From: Stomoxys calcitrans
Lineage: Eukaryota; Arthropoda; Insecta; Diptera; Muscidae
Assembly: GCF_963082655.1 (NCBI RefSeq)
Contig: NC_081555.1
Span: forward strand, 176,702,843 to 176,766,842
Reading direction: 5' to 3'
Length of the DNA: 64,000 bases
The translations under genes were made by a program, and so were the position numbers. Under the pieces are notes generated by a model that did no database searches, was not told the DNA's origin, and saw only the letters and a list, made by a program, of their open reading frames with translations. Shown piece by piece: positions 44,851-57,044 of the stretch. Numbering within the stretch: position 1 is the first letter of the stretch; each line of letters opens with the position of its first letter.

Positions 44851-46676
44851 TGATTTTTTCGTTTCGTTTTCAATACTTTTTTCAATACGATTACCTTGAA
44901 ATTTTTACAGATTTTGTAAGTTGGCCTGGAAGAAAACATAGGCTATATAATTTTTTGATATCAGGAGGGGGCGGACCCTCCCCCTTACCCCAAAAAGTAC
45001 TACCCAAAAATAAAAGTGGACCGATCGAGAAAATATGGGATTCAAATGAAAGGTATTCAAGAGTAGAGTAAGAATTTCATAATAAAAGTTGGGTCCAAGT
45101 ACCTGGGGGGCCGCCCCAGCCCCAAAACCCCTTAAAATTGGTCTATTTGACTATCATGAAAATATGGGGCTCAAATGAAAGGTATTCGGGAGTAGATTAC
45201 GAATATGGTCAGGAAGTAGGAATAGGCTTTATAATTTACTGATAACGGAAGTGGGCGGACCCTCCACCGTTACCCCAAAAACACCAACTAAAATCAAAAG
45301 TGGACCGATATGGGAATCGAATCAAAAGCATGTGGGAGTAGATAACATATCTGGCATACAAGTTAATGTCGAAGTATAGGGGTCACCCCTCCCCCACAAA
45401 AATGCCCAAAATGGGCACATTAGCCAATCACGGATATATGGGACTCGGTTTGTTTGTTCCGCATAGACTGAAAAACGGCAGAACCGATTTTCTCGATATT
45501 TTCGCTTATTGTATAGGTTGGTCTGGAAGGAAACATAGGCTATATAATTTTTCGGTATCGGAAAGGGGACGGACCCCCCCCCCTTATGCCAAAAAACACA
45601 ACCCAAAATCGAAAGTAGACCGTTCGGCACAATATAGGTATCAAATAAAAGGTATTGGAGAGTAGAGAGTATGGTATTAAAATTTGAGTCTCAGTACTCA
45701 TCGGGCCGCCACAACTCCAAAACTCCGCCAAACAGACATATTGGACGTTAAATTCTATAGGGGGCTCAAATGAAAGGTATTCGGGATTAAATTTCGAATC
45801 TGGCATACAAAATCAGATCGAACCTCAACAACGCCATTAGACCCATTATGACTATGTGATAATTGGCTGAACCGATTTTCTTAAAATTTTCATAGATTGT
45901 GTATGTTTGTCCAGAAAGAACCATAGGCTACATAATTTTTATATATCGGGTGGAGGCGGACCCTCCCCCTAACCCTAAAAATGCCAGAGATCAGAAAACG
46001 AATAACCCCAAAACTCCTCTAAGCAGATATATTCAAAGTTCATGTCAATATGGGACCCAAGGCTATACGGCACTCAAATGCAAGGAATTAGAGAGTAGAT
46101 TACGTATTCTAAAGATACGTCAAATGAGTTATTTGACCCATTATGACAATATGGTACTCAAATGAAAGGAACTTGAGAGTAGAAAACGAATTTGATATCC
46201 AATTTTAGAGCCAAGTGTTTAAGGGTACGCCCTAAAGCACTCCCTAAACTGAACTTCATTTCCATTGGAAATAAAGAACGAATTTTATATCCATATTTGA
46301 GTAGAAAAGTCTGAGGTGCCCTCGCTCCCCTAATGAGAACATTACCCTAAGGAAGAACATTACTACCAGGAACCGAGATCGGGCAAACTCTCACACATCC
46401 ATGAGTGCTTTCCGATTCAAGTTTAAGCTGAATGATAAGGGACCTTTTGTATAGTCGAGTCCGAACGAAATGTCGACGACATTAACGAAATGTCGACAAC
46501 ATTAAGAGGGGATAAACACCGCTTTGTCCGATGTTCTCGGCAAGATTCGAACGCGTTCAGCATCATAGGCTACAATGTCACGAATTTGATACCCCCATTC
46601 AGGGCGAAGTATCCCCACCCTAAAATGATATTAGAGAGTTAAAGAAGGCGCAACGTAGCGGGCCCGGTTCGGCTAG
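44851..46676 (-). mobile_element. Family X element or cluster, inverted, with internal SINE
   Basis: Right end gcgggcccggttcggctag (complement of the GGGCCCG end), then the SINE at about 46330-46590, then core units (ggctcaaatgaaaggtattc, gagtagatta, ggggcggaccctccccc). Three end-like blocks (gaaccgattttcttaaaat-type followed by taggctatataatttt) lie at about 44880, 45480 and 45870. This suggests tandem or nested copies. The open frames here are shadows. Confidence 0.6.
46330..46590 (-). repeat. SINE inside family X
   Basis: Complement shows tgatgctgaacgcgttcgaa (decayed B-box) and the body tcggactcgactataca-type; + reads atccatgagtgctttccgat and ctgaatgataagggacctt. It is the same composite as at 21205-21475. 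A short duplication (cgaaatgtcgacgacatta / cgaaatgtcgacaacatta) is present at 46467-46504. Confidence 0.65.
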
Positions 46677-47790
46677 TTCCTTAATGTGGCTAAACTTATT
46701 TACATTTTAAGAAAATTTTACTTAAATTAAATAGTATTAGATTTCATTAAGAAAAAAAAAAGAATAATTCCTATGCTTAGCCTTAAATATCTGCTAAACA
46801 CACCGATTTCAACATTCCCATTCTCTTAAATCGCCAAAAATAAATAACAAACTTTTTGCATTATCCTTGGCCAACTTGAATGAAATGAAACGGAAAGTGA
46901 TTTCCTCATCAGCATGCCCGCATCCTTTGGACTTTCCCCAACTTCCTTAATAACAAAAGTACAAAAGATTCTTCTCTTTTTTAGTTCCAAGTTTTTAGAG
47001 ATTATTTTTTGTTGTTTTTATTTTTGGCTTTGTTTTTTTATTTTATTCTTTATTACATGGTTGCTATGAACATCCTCTTCAATTTCCTAGGAAAAATAAA
47101 AGACAACATTTATTTACATCTCTGTCTTTCTGTCTCTGTCGGTGTCCTTTTCGTCCATTCATTTGGTTTTCCATTCCGGGCCATTTGACTTCACTGCCAT
47201 TTGATTATTTGCTTTCAACGATTGCTTGTTTTGTTTGGCGAATCGATGGCAGAACGATGACGATGACTTCGACATGGTCTGAAGATTTCATCATTTTTGG
47301 CGTGTGCGGTTCGTTTTTCCCCCATAGGCTTTCGTTGATGGATATATGGGCAACAGACGCCTCCAATGTATCCAGCTTCATACCCTTCCCCAGCTTTACA
47401 TTTTATTTGACAATTTCACTTTTAAATGTCATTTAACGAGTTTTACTTTACTTGCTTTTGGCCTCTAGCCATGGCAATGGTTTGTATTCGCGGTACGGTA
47501 GCTATTTTTTATTGCATTCTTCCAACAACAACAGCAAATTTTCACAGTTTATTCACCATTTGGCATTGTAAATGAAGAGAGAGCCCTTGTTTGGTTTCTA
47601 GACAAAACTAGTTAATGGCATTTTTATCTGATTTTGACAATGAATTTGCTCATGTTTTAGGCAATCAATAAAAAAGTTCAGTAATTTAATGACTTTTACA
47701 TGACCCTAAAATTAGGAAAAGAAAGGTTAGATGACTATAAAGGTAGACGTAATGGAGTTTTCATCAGCACTGCATTACAACAACTACCAA
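46677..47790. other. Intron 3 sequence without recognised features
   Basis: AT-rich, apparently low-copy. The open frame at 47185-47436 has no domain. Confidence 0.45.
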
Positions 47791-48336
47791 AGAACGGGGG
47801 TATATTCCTTTTATCAATTCGTTTTGTTACACATCGAAATATCCACTTTCAACCCCATAGGGTATAAATGTGTATAAGACGGACCAGCGCTATATAAGAG
47901 ACATTTTTTGTGCAAATAGGCTAACTAACCTAAACCTGAACCTGAACCTGAACCTAAACCTAAACCTAAACCTAAACCTAAACCTAAACCTAAACCTAAA
48001 CCTAAACCTAAACCTAAACCTAAACCTAAACCTAAACCTAAACCTAAACCTAAACCTAAACCTAAACCTAAGCCTAAACCTAAACCTAAACCTAAACCTA
48101 AACCTAAACCTAAACCTAAACCTAAACCTAAACCTAAACCTAAACCTAAACCTAAACCTAAACCTAAACCTAAACCTAAACCTAAACCTAAACCTAAACC
48201 TAAACCTAAACCTAAACCTAAACCTAAACCTAAACCTAAACCTAAACCTAAACTTAAACTTAAACCTAAACCTAAACCTAAACCTAAACCAAATTCCAAA
48301 TTCGGCCCGGTCGAAATTAATGCCTTTTTACTTGTT
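47791..48336 (+). mobile_element. Family A element whose interior is a (CCTAAA)n array
   Basis: Left block gggggtatattccttttatc, ttgttacacatcgaaatatc and cactttcaaccccatagggt are the family A 5' block. The right block is caaattcggcccggtcgaaa, then ttaatgcctttttacttgtt, the hairpin and 3' end. The tandem units normally between them are replaced by a hexamer array. Confidence 0.7.
47928..48290. repeat. (CCTAAA)n hexamer array, ~60 copies
   Basis: Nearly pure cctaaa repeats, with cctgaa variants at the left edge and cttaaa variants near the right edge, as expected for an array homogenised in its centre. Long open frames (LNLNLN, GLGLGL) are artefacts of the 6-bp period. Confidence 0.97.
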
Positions 48337-48430
48337 ATGATTACCAAGAATATATACTTTATGGGGTCGGAAATGGATATATCCGTGTGTTGCAAACGGT
48401 AGGATAAAGTGAGTGATGGGTATAAAAACT
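48337..48430 (-). repeat. Family A/B terminal fragment in opposite orientation
   Basis: aagaatatatactttatggg, gtcggaaatggatatatcc, gtgttgcaaacggtagga, gtgatgggtataaaaac. It directly follows the ACTTGTT end at 48336, so it is head-to-tail opposed to it. Confidence 0.65.
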
Positions 48431-48499
48431 TGGTTTTTGGGACACTCTTTTGTATATGCATAGCTCGATTTGATAATGATATTGGCCAAATTATATTTA

Positions 48500-48565
48500 T
48501 AGGGTTATTGTATGGTATTATATAGTCAAGTATGCATGACTTTTGCCTTAGCTTACTTGTTTTTA
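48500..48565 (+). repeat. Possible family C 3'-tail fragment
   Basis: ggttattgtatggtattata, tagtcaagtatgcatgact, tttgccttagcttacttgtt resembles the C-type tail (gggtattatgtagtcggc ... cctttacttatt). Confidence 0.35.
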
Positions 48566-49835
48566 TTTTAAAATGTGTGTTATTTTTTCTATTAATGCAA
48601 ACAAGTTCTTGTTTTCTCAATTTCACTAGGAAATTTCCTTTAGCCTCACTGTATATCCCCCACTACTTTCTTTGCAGGAATTTTCTCTGTTGACTTTGCA
48701 TTGACTCCGCTTGCGTTAATTTTTATTAATTGAACTCTTCCCTCGCGGCACACAGCGTTTGATGTAATTTTATTACTTTTTTATTGGTTTTTATAGTCGT
48801 TCTATGGCTGAAGTCAAACAAAATCTTCTCTATCAGGGTGTCTCCCATTGAGAGAGACAAGCATGGACCACAGTGACAGGTGTGGACACATCGAACGATA
48901 CTGGCAATGACAAATTTTTGTCGCCCACTGCTTCCCCGGTCAGGGGAACAATGGAAATTAATTTAAATATTTACATAACCTTCGAACGGTAGGAAACCAA
49001 AAGCACGGACAGAGATGCGCAAAGAGACAAATCGAAGGCAACATGAATTTTCATCAAGCGGAAATAGGAAATGGTTATAACAACAACAACAACAACAAAA
49101 AGAAGCAATTGTTATAGAGCACCTAACATCACATAACGTATAACCTCCAGCTGTGATGATGTTCGTTTCTGTTCTCTCATAAATTTCTGTCAAATTAACT
49201 AAAAGCTTGGATGTTCTATTAGTGGAAAGAGTGGGGGAGAGGGATACAAAATGGCAGAGGATATTTATATCAAAAACTGAAGGCTTACTATCAGCAAAAC
49301 TCTTAATTAACACAATTCGGTATTTAGGTTAATGTGGAGCTCTAATGAGTTGTCTTTGAAAACAAACAAATAGAAGCGATGGTGTAACAATTTCTGTTTT
49401 TTTTTTTTTTTTTGCTGACATTTTTGATAAATTGAAGATACACACGAATTCACTTAGCCAGGTACATGAGGCCGCCAGCTTTAAATGCTTACAAGACCCT
49501 ATTAGTATCAAAGTTTATCTACTTATGTTAAATGAGTGCACGAACATGCTAAAATCCTTTTCTTGACATTTTTGTGATTTATGTGACTAAAATTATCAAT
49601 TAATGAATATCCCTGCGGACTTTAATTTTCATCCTTCGAAAAAAAAATTGAGTATTTGCTTCATTCAAGACGAAACCCTAGAAGTTCGCACTTAAGCTTA
49701 GTACTGACTTCATTCCCAGTGAAAATGTCTAACAACAACACACAACAAAGACAACAGAAATAACGCAAAGTTGATTGGTGCCTATTTAATGACATTGGAA
49801 ATTTATTGAAGCGAAATTTCTATTGGTGCAGCAGG
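48566..49835. other. Intron 3 sequence without recognised features
   Basis: Apparently low-copy. (caa)n at 49080-49096 and a T-run at 49399-49413. The minus-strand frames are not supported. Confidence 0.45.
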
Positions 49836-51105
49836 TTAGGTTGGGTTAGGTTAAAAAGAGGGTGCAGATATTAATTCGCCCCATGCCACTATGGACATAC
49901 ACCTAAGCCAGTAATCGGCTTGATATGCGCTCTAAATACTAAAAAAGTAACCTCTAAAAAGAAAATTTTAAGTTAGGAATTCCATGCTACTTACAAAATC
50001 CTTAATTGTTTACAATACCACTCCCCAAAGTTGGTTCATGTCTGCTATTGTGTCTCGACCTAAGTACCGCTATCTGTTGGACGCGAAAGCCGGGCAATGA
50101 CAAAGGAAATCCTCCAACGTCTCATCATCTTCCCCGCATACCCTACACATGCTATCACTTGCCGCACCGATTTTACATAAGTGAGCTCGTAGTCCTATGT
50201 GTCCCGTTATGATACCAATAACTATACTGACCTCCTTCTTGCTTCCTTTCGGTAATACCCTCGTCTTCTCACGATCTGGATCCCCCCATAGGATTTTCGC
50301 CGTCCCACCGACCGTTTCGCTATTCCACAATGTTGCATGCGCATTCGTCGCCCACACCCTTAACTCAGACTTCGTCGACCCGAAAGGCTTCGGGTTAACC
50401 AAGTTTATTGACGGCAGTCCTCTGGCCTTCACCGCCAAATCATCTGCCCTTTGATTTCCTCTTACTCCGTTATGGCCCGGCACCCAAACGATGCAGATTT
50501 TGCCATCCTAAGAAAAGGCGTTAATCTTCTTCTTACACTGCAAGACTGTTCGTGACCTTACCGTCCTGGTTGTTATTGCCCTTATGGCACCGCACGCATT
50601 CCGTGATCGCCCGGATGTCCGCCTGCAAGGGACTGTATTATGGTCAGGCAGTCTAAAACAGACCTCAGCCCCTGGGTTCTCAATGTAAACCCCCAGGCAC
50701 ACTCTGCCCTCTAGCTTTGATTCATCCGTGTAACATGATCTTCCTGATGACAATACTAAGGTTCCGTCAATCCAAGACAGTGCCGATGGCAGGAGTGCCT
50801 CGCACTCGCCTTCAAGCTTCATCTCAGGTATCCGATCGGAAACCTCCTCTCTTCCTTCCAGGTTTCCTATCGTCGCCTCAATTATACCGCAATGGTATGA
50901 GCTGCTCCCATCCTCACTCCATTCTCCCATTGCCTTAAGTCTCACAGTGGCCGCCTCACACATAATCTGTATGTCAATGGGTCGAATATCTAGAATAGTC
51001 TCCAGTTCCCAAGTGGGCGTAGTCCTCATCGCTCCGCCTATGCCAAAACCAGATGACACACGGCTGGGCTGAATTTTTGAACTTCTAAATGGATACACCA
51101 TTTTT
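49836..51105 (-). pseudogene. LOA/I/R1-group non-LTR retrotransposon, 3' part (RNase H and CCHC tail)
   Basis: Minus strand, 5' to 3': the connector GAMRTTPTWELETILDIRPI and CEAATVRLKAMGEW. RNase H follows with RSCYTDESKLEGRVCLGVYI (first Asp), then a frame-disturbed helix. After a frameshift near 50505 come CIVWVPGHNGVRGNQRADDL (RNase H His-Asp block) and the C-terminal zinc-knuckle-like CRVCGEDDETLEDFLCHCPA. The 3' end near 49840 carries taggttgggttaggtta, a short tail repeat. The copy is 5'-truncated and broken by frameshifts. It is closely related to the remnant at 6842-7340. Confidence 0.82.
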
Positions 51106-52186
51106 CTCAGTTAATATCTGGATTTTTTTAAGATTTCAAAGAGTTTAAATGTGCACATCATTAGGGGCTTTAGTAAAGCAAATTCAGGGGATCAGTTCAT
51201 ATATGTGAATATATCTGTGCGATATTTGATGTGAGTGTATAGATGTCCTCCACACACCCAATTACAGCCAAAAGAGGCAAAAAATTTGGCTTTTAAGTCT
51301 CAGTAGAGAAACCGGGGTACCAGTATCTCCGCTGTTCCTTAATGGAATGTTTGTTCATCAGTAAATTGGTATATGTAATATGTAGTATTTATGGCCCTAT
51401 CTGATCTGCATTTGGGCAATTGTAATCATGAGATGGTGTAAGTGTAAGTGGTGTAAGTATCTCCATTTATGGGTCGAAACCTTTATTGGGACATATTTTA
51501 GTAATTAAAATTTTTTCGAAAGTTGACAGTGTTTAAAGTTGTCAAAGGGTTGATGAGTCAACGCCTTGCAAACCGCAATACATTTATTATTATTATTATC
51601 ATATAATTTAATGTACTCCTTGTGGTTTCACCAAGACCATAATTATTGTCATTGTTTGTCTTGCTAAAGAAAACATATAAAACTTATATTCATGGTTAAC
51701 CACTATTCTGTGAAAAGCCATTAATTAGCCCATAGCCTTTAGCCAATGCAAGAACTGCAATGAACAGCCATCTGTCACAGTCAGGCATATAATTAAAGCC
51801 ACCCTCAGACCATGGGGCGTATACGTACTTGCGAACATGTATTTGCCAATGTATACTACAAGAATTTAATGGACAACCACTATAGAGAGACACACACACA
51901 TACACAGAGACAAAAACATATTGGCTTATTTACATTTACTAACACAAATTATTATTCTACTTGTCAGGCACACATAAACAAATTTAATATGTATGAATGA
52001 CCGGGCATATTGTAATGGATCAACAAGTGTTGGCTTTTCCTTATCTCCTCTACAGCGCTCTCTAGCTGCCTATGGGCCCTTGTTTGCGTGATTTCTTGTT
52101 GCTTCCTCTTTTGAATATATTTTCCTTCACTCAATTCATTTGCAATGTTTTCATTTGTTCTTCGTTTGTTTGTGTTATTGTTGCAG
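51106..52186. other. End of intron 3, mostly low-copy
   Basis: A possible SINE-tail scrap at about 51335-51360 (gctgttccttaatggaatg). The rest is AT-rich DNA leading into the exon 4 acceptor. The open frames over 51812-52398 overlap the exon on the wrong strand or frame. Confidence 0.45.
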
Positions 52187-52305
52187 CTCTCATTCTTCCT
52201 GTCATCGTACGTGGCCCCATTGACATTAATATGTTTCCTGTACATGGGCATGTTGGCACGTCTCTGGAAAAGTGCGCCTGGCTGCAAACCATCTGCCGAG
52301 TCACG
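52187..52305 (+). CDS. AstA-R1: AstA-R1 coding exon 4: TM5 and start of ICL3
   Basis: Residues 259-297 plus two bases of codon 298. No long ORF marks this exon; I found it by reading the frame after ttgttgcAG (52186). It encodes LSFFLSSYVAPLTLICFLYM and then GMLARLWKSAPGCKPSAESR. TM5 carries the conserved Pro, and the basic ICL3 follows. The donor is cg|GTAAGT at 52306. The phase is consistent with exon 3 (0 in) and exon 5 (2 out). This exon lies 17.9 kb from exon 3 and is separated from it by many repeats. Confidence 0.93.
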
Positions 52306-52790
52306 GTAAGTAGTTACAGTGTTTGCTTGTTTTGCCTCAGTTCGGTTTGGTTTATCTAGAAAAGCAACAGCAGCCACTGGAAAGCATAAAGTCAACATTT
52401 AACATCCTCATGACTGACATTAACCTCGTACTTCACACTCCACTGAACTTTATACGAAACTTGATAATGGAGAAATATTGCATGCACGACCGCTAACAAA
52501 CATTGTTGGAAAAACTATTTCTAATTAGTTTAAAACGCAGGAAGTTGGCAAACCGGGGAAGGTCTGATAAGTTAGGGCACCACTTCAATTTTCAATTAAA
52601 AATTAGGCTAGCGATTAGTGGATATGGTTGAATTATTCCATATTCCTTCACCATCAGGTGAACTTCAAACTAACTTAATTCCCTATGGAATTTCATTTGA
52701 GTGCTATACCATCAGTCTATGTACCCGTTTGGAACAAGCAGGCAAACCAACACACTTTGATAGTTCATCTCAATAAAAGGTGTTCGGGTA
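52306..52790 (+). other. Start of intron 4, no feature recognised
   Basis: Apparently low-copy DNA after donor GTAAGT. Confidence 0.5.
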
Positions 52791-52904
52791 TGGCATAGGT
52801 TAGCCATTAGACTCACTTAGACGAATTCCTCCATTGTGATACCGCAGGAACAGAAGAAGGAAAATGCTACCGTTCCTACCGTTGAACCATCAGGATCGCT
52901 TTAA

Positions 52905-53180
52905 AAAGCCCAATAACTTGCGAATATTCACATCCGCAGCCAGGTTCTTAAAGAAATGAAAACCTACACTAGAACTCCTTCTGAATACCAGTGCGGGACA
53001 TACACACAGAAGGTGTTCTGGATTCTCTTCTTCAAGAGTCTTTAGCAAAGCCCAACATCTTGCGTTCGTTCACATCCGCTAAATCAGACAGGTTCTCAAT
53101 GATATGAGAACCTAAAGTGGAACTCATTCTAACTGCCAGTGCTGGACACACACAGAGAAGGTGTTCTGTAGTCTCTTCTT
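52905..53180 (-). repeat. ~135-bp tandem duplication at the LINE 3' end
   Basis: 52905-53036 and 53040-53178 align (cttgcg..attcacatccgc, ccaggttct/acaggttct, gagaacctaaagtggaactc / gaaaacctacactagaactc, agaaggtgttctg, ctcttcttc). They encode the CCHC tail twice with divergence of roughly 20 percent. Confidence 0.7.
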
Positions 53181-54556
53181 CTTCGATGTTCTCACAGCTT
53201 CTGCAAAAGTCGTTGCTGGCAAACTTCAGTCTGTCAGCATGTGTTCCGATTTGACAGTGACCTGTCATGACGCCAGTGACAGCAAAGCGGTTGACCTCTT
53301 TAAGTCTGCATTAGGCCACATAGATTTGGAATGCTCACAGCCCGCTCTTTGTAACCATCTATCATTCGTTGTCCTTGGGGCCTGATCCTGAAAACTTAGT
53401 TTACATGTCGCTAGAGGCATACCCACAGACTCCAGTTTCCCTGGAATGTGTAGGGTAATTCCTAATATCGCTAGCTCGTCCGTTTTACAATTCCCTGGGA
53501 TATATCTGTGGCCCACCACCCAAAACAAATGAATTTTGAACTGTTCCCCACCTCCTTGAGAGATCTGCGACAGTCGAGGACGGTTTTTGTGTTCAGAAAT
53601 ACGTTCTCCAGGGATTTAATAGCTTCCTGGCTGTCTGAGAAGATATTTATGACAATCGTCGTTATAACATAACTTAGCCATTCCAGCACTTTCTTAATTG
53701 CAACGATCTCCGCTTGAAACACACTGCAGTGGTCGAGTAACCTTTTCAATATGACCAGTTCCAGATCTTTAGATCTTTAGAGTACACCCCAAAGGTCACC
53801 TAGTCGTGTAGTTTGGAACCATCTGCATAGAAGTCTATGTAATTTATATTACCAGGGATATCGTAGTTCCATTCGGTTCTATCTGTAATAGAGGTACAGT
53901 ACTTTTTATCACAAAGCGCCCCAGGTAAGGTGTAATCCACACTGCCTAAATCATCGGACATAGTATCAAGCAAAACACAGTGTCCGTAGACGCCACATGA
54001 CCAAAGAGAAAGCTCCCTTAGCCTCACGGCAATGGTCGCAGCAATTTGTCTAGGCATAATGTCCAAATGGATTAGTTATAGGATTCAATTTAGTGCATCA
54101 AATGGTCTCATCCTCAGTGCGGCTGGAATGCACAAACAAGCCATCCTTGGGATGCGGTTGACTATTAAACAGTAGGTGGACTTTTGAAGTGCCGTCCACC
54201 AGACCACAATACCATATAGCATTATAGGTCTGACAACTGCGGTATGTACGCAGTGCATGACGCGTTGTCCAATCCCCCAACTTTTACCAAAGGCTCTTTT
54301 GCAGGTGTATAGAGCAAGAGTTGCCTTTCTTGCCCTCTCCAAAATGTTAGATTTGAAGTTCAATATCCTGTCCAGCAAACATCCAGGTATTTTTCGCTTT
54401 CTGTATATGGAACATTCTCTCCTTCCAAGGAGACGGGTGACACTGTAGATAACTTGTATCTCCTACTGAAAAGAACTACTGTCTGTATTACATGGATTTA
54501 CGCCTAGACCGCTTCGGTAGTCCACATTGCTGTTGTACGTAGAGATTCCTGAAGTA

Positions 54557-54792
54557 TTTGGTTGCCCAAAAAGTAATTGCGGATTTTTTAAAAGAATGTA
54601 AATGCATTTTTAATAAAATTTAGAATGAACTTTAATCAAATATACTTTTTTTACACTTTTTTCTAAAGCAAGCTAAAAGTAACAGCTGATAACTGACAGA
54701 AGAAAGAATGCAATTACAGAGTCACAAGCCGTTGAAAAAATTTGTCAACGCCGACTATATGAAAAATCCGCAATTACTTTTTGGGCAACCCT
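54557..54792. mobile_element. MITE-like deletion derivative of the mariner family
   Basis: A 236-bp element with the same TIRs as 1389-2058 (ggttgcccaaaaagtaattg + cggattttt and its complement), flanked by TA (54555-54556 and 54793-54794). One half matches the transposase-distal end (tttttaataaaatttagaat, gaactttaatcaaata), the other the proximal end (cagctgataactgacagaag, cacaagccgttgaaaaaatt). The transposase is completely deleted. It is inserted in the LINE remnant. Confidence 0.88.
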
Positions 54793-54894
54793 TATGTACT
54801 TTATGGGGTCTCAGACGCATATTTCGAGGTGTTACAAACCGAATGACGAAATTAGTACACCCCTATCCTATGATGGAGAGTATAGTAAACTTTC
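54793..54894 (-). repeat. Family B terminal fragment
   Basis: tactttatggggtctcagac, gcatatttcgaggtgttac, gacgaaattagtacacccc, atgatggagagtatagtaa: the family B end block. It suggests the MITE landed in a family B copy that was itself in the LINE. Confidence 0.7.
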
Positions 54895-55640
54895 TTACGG
54901 TAGAGCCTGATTGATGCCTAGAAACTCCAACTCCTTCATGATTGACGTCGGTTTTACATTATTGGAAGCACCTTCAATGTCAAGAAATGCTACCATTGTA
55001 CATTTCTTGACAGCGAGAGAACCCTCTATGTAGCCGACTAGGTCATGAAGGTCTGTTTCACTGGATTTGCCTTTACTATATGCATGCTGCTGCTGCAACA
55101 GGCGATCTCCACAGATCTTTGCCCGAAGATATGTTTCTATCAACCTCTCAAGAGTCTTCAGCATAAAGGATGACAGACTAATAGGGCGACAATCTTTCGC
55201 CTACGTGTGGTAAGGTTTTCCTGCTTTCGGAATGAAAATAACCTTTGTGTCCCTTCATCTCACAGGTATATATGGCATGCTGATATAAGCAAAGTATATC
55301 AGCCTAAGCCAAGGAACCAGTTTATCAGACACAGCTTGTTATTCAACTGGTGATACATCATCAGGGCATGACCACTTAAAGAAGTCAAAACTTCTTACCG
55401 CCCAAAGGATTTTCGGCGCAGACACAATTTCCCTTATAACCTTCAACGAATGCATGCCAATGGCAACCTTTTCCGCCTCGCTGCATGTTGGAGAATTTCC
55501 CATGAAATGTGTATCAATGAGTAGTTCTAATGTTTCCTCACTAGACATTGTCCATACATTCTCAGACTTCTGAATATACACCTCCGTAATATAGAGTATG
55601 GCATATATTCTACTTAAATTGGCGTAAAAATTCACTATTT

Positions 55641-56400
55641 ATGGGCTCTACAATGGATATCGACCGATGTATGGACCCATCCATGCTGGCAGGAAAAATA
55701 TTTCCCCAATTAGTTCCTCTCCCTCCTTAATAAACCTGCCTCGTCATAATCAACCATAATTAGTTTGAATAATTATTACAACAAACTCATGACTTTACAT
55801 TTTCACACTCCACAAGGCCCACATTTGCAAGTGGAGCTAACTTTGAAGCATGTAATAAACTATCACCACCACACTAAAACTATTACAACTACCAGCACTA
55901 GGCTCATGTCAATCATTCGTTCGTACTTCCTTGCCTGCGGCGTGACCAACACTGAGTGCTGTCATATAAATTAAGTAGCATTTTCATAAACTCTCTAAAC
56001 AAGGCCGTCGAGAGGCATTCGCAATGACTTGCTTTTTCCCGAGATAAATGGGAAGAGTTTGCATGTGCCGGGAATACCATACATATTAGACATTTTGCCA
56101 TAGAACTAATTTGAAATTTGTCTTAGCAGTCAACTTCAGCCACACTGTAGGGAGCCATCAGTTAGACGGGCAGTTTATGCTTTTCGTGCTCTAGGCAAAA
56201 TGCTGACGAAATGTTTTCAAAAACTTTCCAACGAGAAAATTTTGAGAATTGTTGAGCAGGGTCTGATAAAGATGTTAATGACAGAAATGCTTGTATGCAT
56301 ATGTTGCGGTGACAGCTTGCTGTCAAAGTTTTGTGAACGACAAATACAATGTTGTGTGTGGTTTAAAGTGATTTGCGGGCACTTACTTTAATGAATGGAA
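55641..56400. other. Intron 4 sequence without recognised features
   Basis: Apparently low-copy. The 63-codon frame at 56200-56391 has no recognisable motif. Confidence 0.45.
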
Positions 56401-57015
56401 AATCTTTTGGTAGTGGGCCTATTTGGGATAGTGGTTTTTATATAGATCTTTAGAGTCTTAAAATCCAAATGGGCTCATTGTTGGTAATAGGACCTTAACT
56501 CTAGGGATCGAGTTTTATGGAGCCTATATATATTTATGGACCAATCTGGTCTTATTTTTCTTGTTACCGGAAGTCACAATTGTGATATCACACACTCAAT
56601 TTCAGCCCAATTATGTACAATTTATGGCTTCTAGAGGCTCCAAAAGTCAAATCAGGGTCGGTTTAAAAGGGATCTTTATCTTATAGACCAATCTGAGCTG
56701 GATTTGGCGCGGATGTTGGAGGGTATAAACCTTAAAATTTGCTGCAATCAGTTGTATTAGACCCCTTTACGCCTGAATATGGTGTAGACCAGACTATAAG
56801 TGGATATAGCTACCATATGGAGCAATCTCCCGTTTTATGGTCAAGGGCAGTGAATTTTAATAGACCCATACCAGACGGGTTTGGTCCAGATTGGACCACA
56901 TTTCGATATAGTTGCTAAGGCTTCATAAATGTTGTATTTTTCAACCAAACTTGATACAATGAGCTTGATATGTCTATTTGAGTTGGTGGCTATCCAAAGT
57001 TTTTACTTGTTATTC
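56401..57015 (+). repeat. Diverged family B-type element
   Basis: Contains ggcttctagaggctccaaaa, gtcaaatcagggtcggttt and gtttggtccagattggacc. It ends gttggtggctatccaaagt + ttttacttgttattc without a preserved hairpin. Confidence 0.55.
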
Positions 57016-57044
57016 ATTCGAATGACAAAAATGTGTGGAAGTAA

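Larger units (their letters stand above)
52791..55640 (-). pseudogene. LOA/I/R1-group non-LTR retrotransposon with RT, RNase H and CCHC, broken by nested insertions
   Basis: Minus strand, 5' to 3': a linker (EAEKVAIGMHSLKVIREI), RT fingers with VIFIP-like and ERLSPY-like words in shifted frames around 55150-55260, and MLKTLERLIETYLRAKI. The RT palm has TMVAFLDIEGASNNV (the first catalytic Asp region, FLDIEGAF type). Then there is a gap where family B and MITE sequence sits (54557-54894) and the YADD block is missing. The thumb is RILNFKSNILERARKATLAL and VVRPIMLYGIVVWW. RNase H follows: IDFYADGSKLHD, FQAEIVAIKKVLEWL, NIFSDSQEAIKSL and RYIPGNCKTDELA. A CCHC-like tail FCRSCENIEEEETTEHLLCV ends it. 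Many stops and frameshifts, so it is a dead copy. It is a different family from 49836-51105 but has the same domain order. Confidence 0.85.

Noticed and set aside
47870..48626. Open frames of Leu-Asn and Gly-Leu repeats
   Set aside because: Artefact of the (CCTAAA)n array; flanks are element sequence.
56200..56391. 63-codon frame MLTKCFQKLSNEKILRIVE...
   Set aside because: No motif or conserved family recognised; length is within chance expectation.
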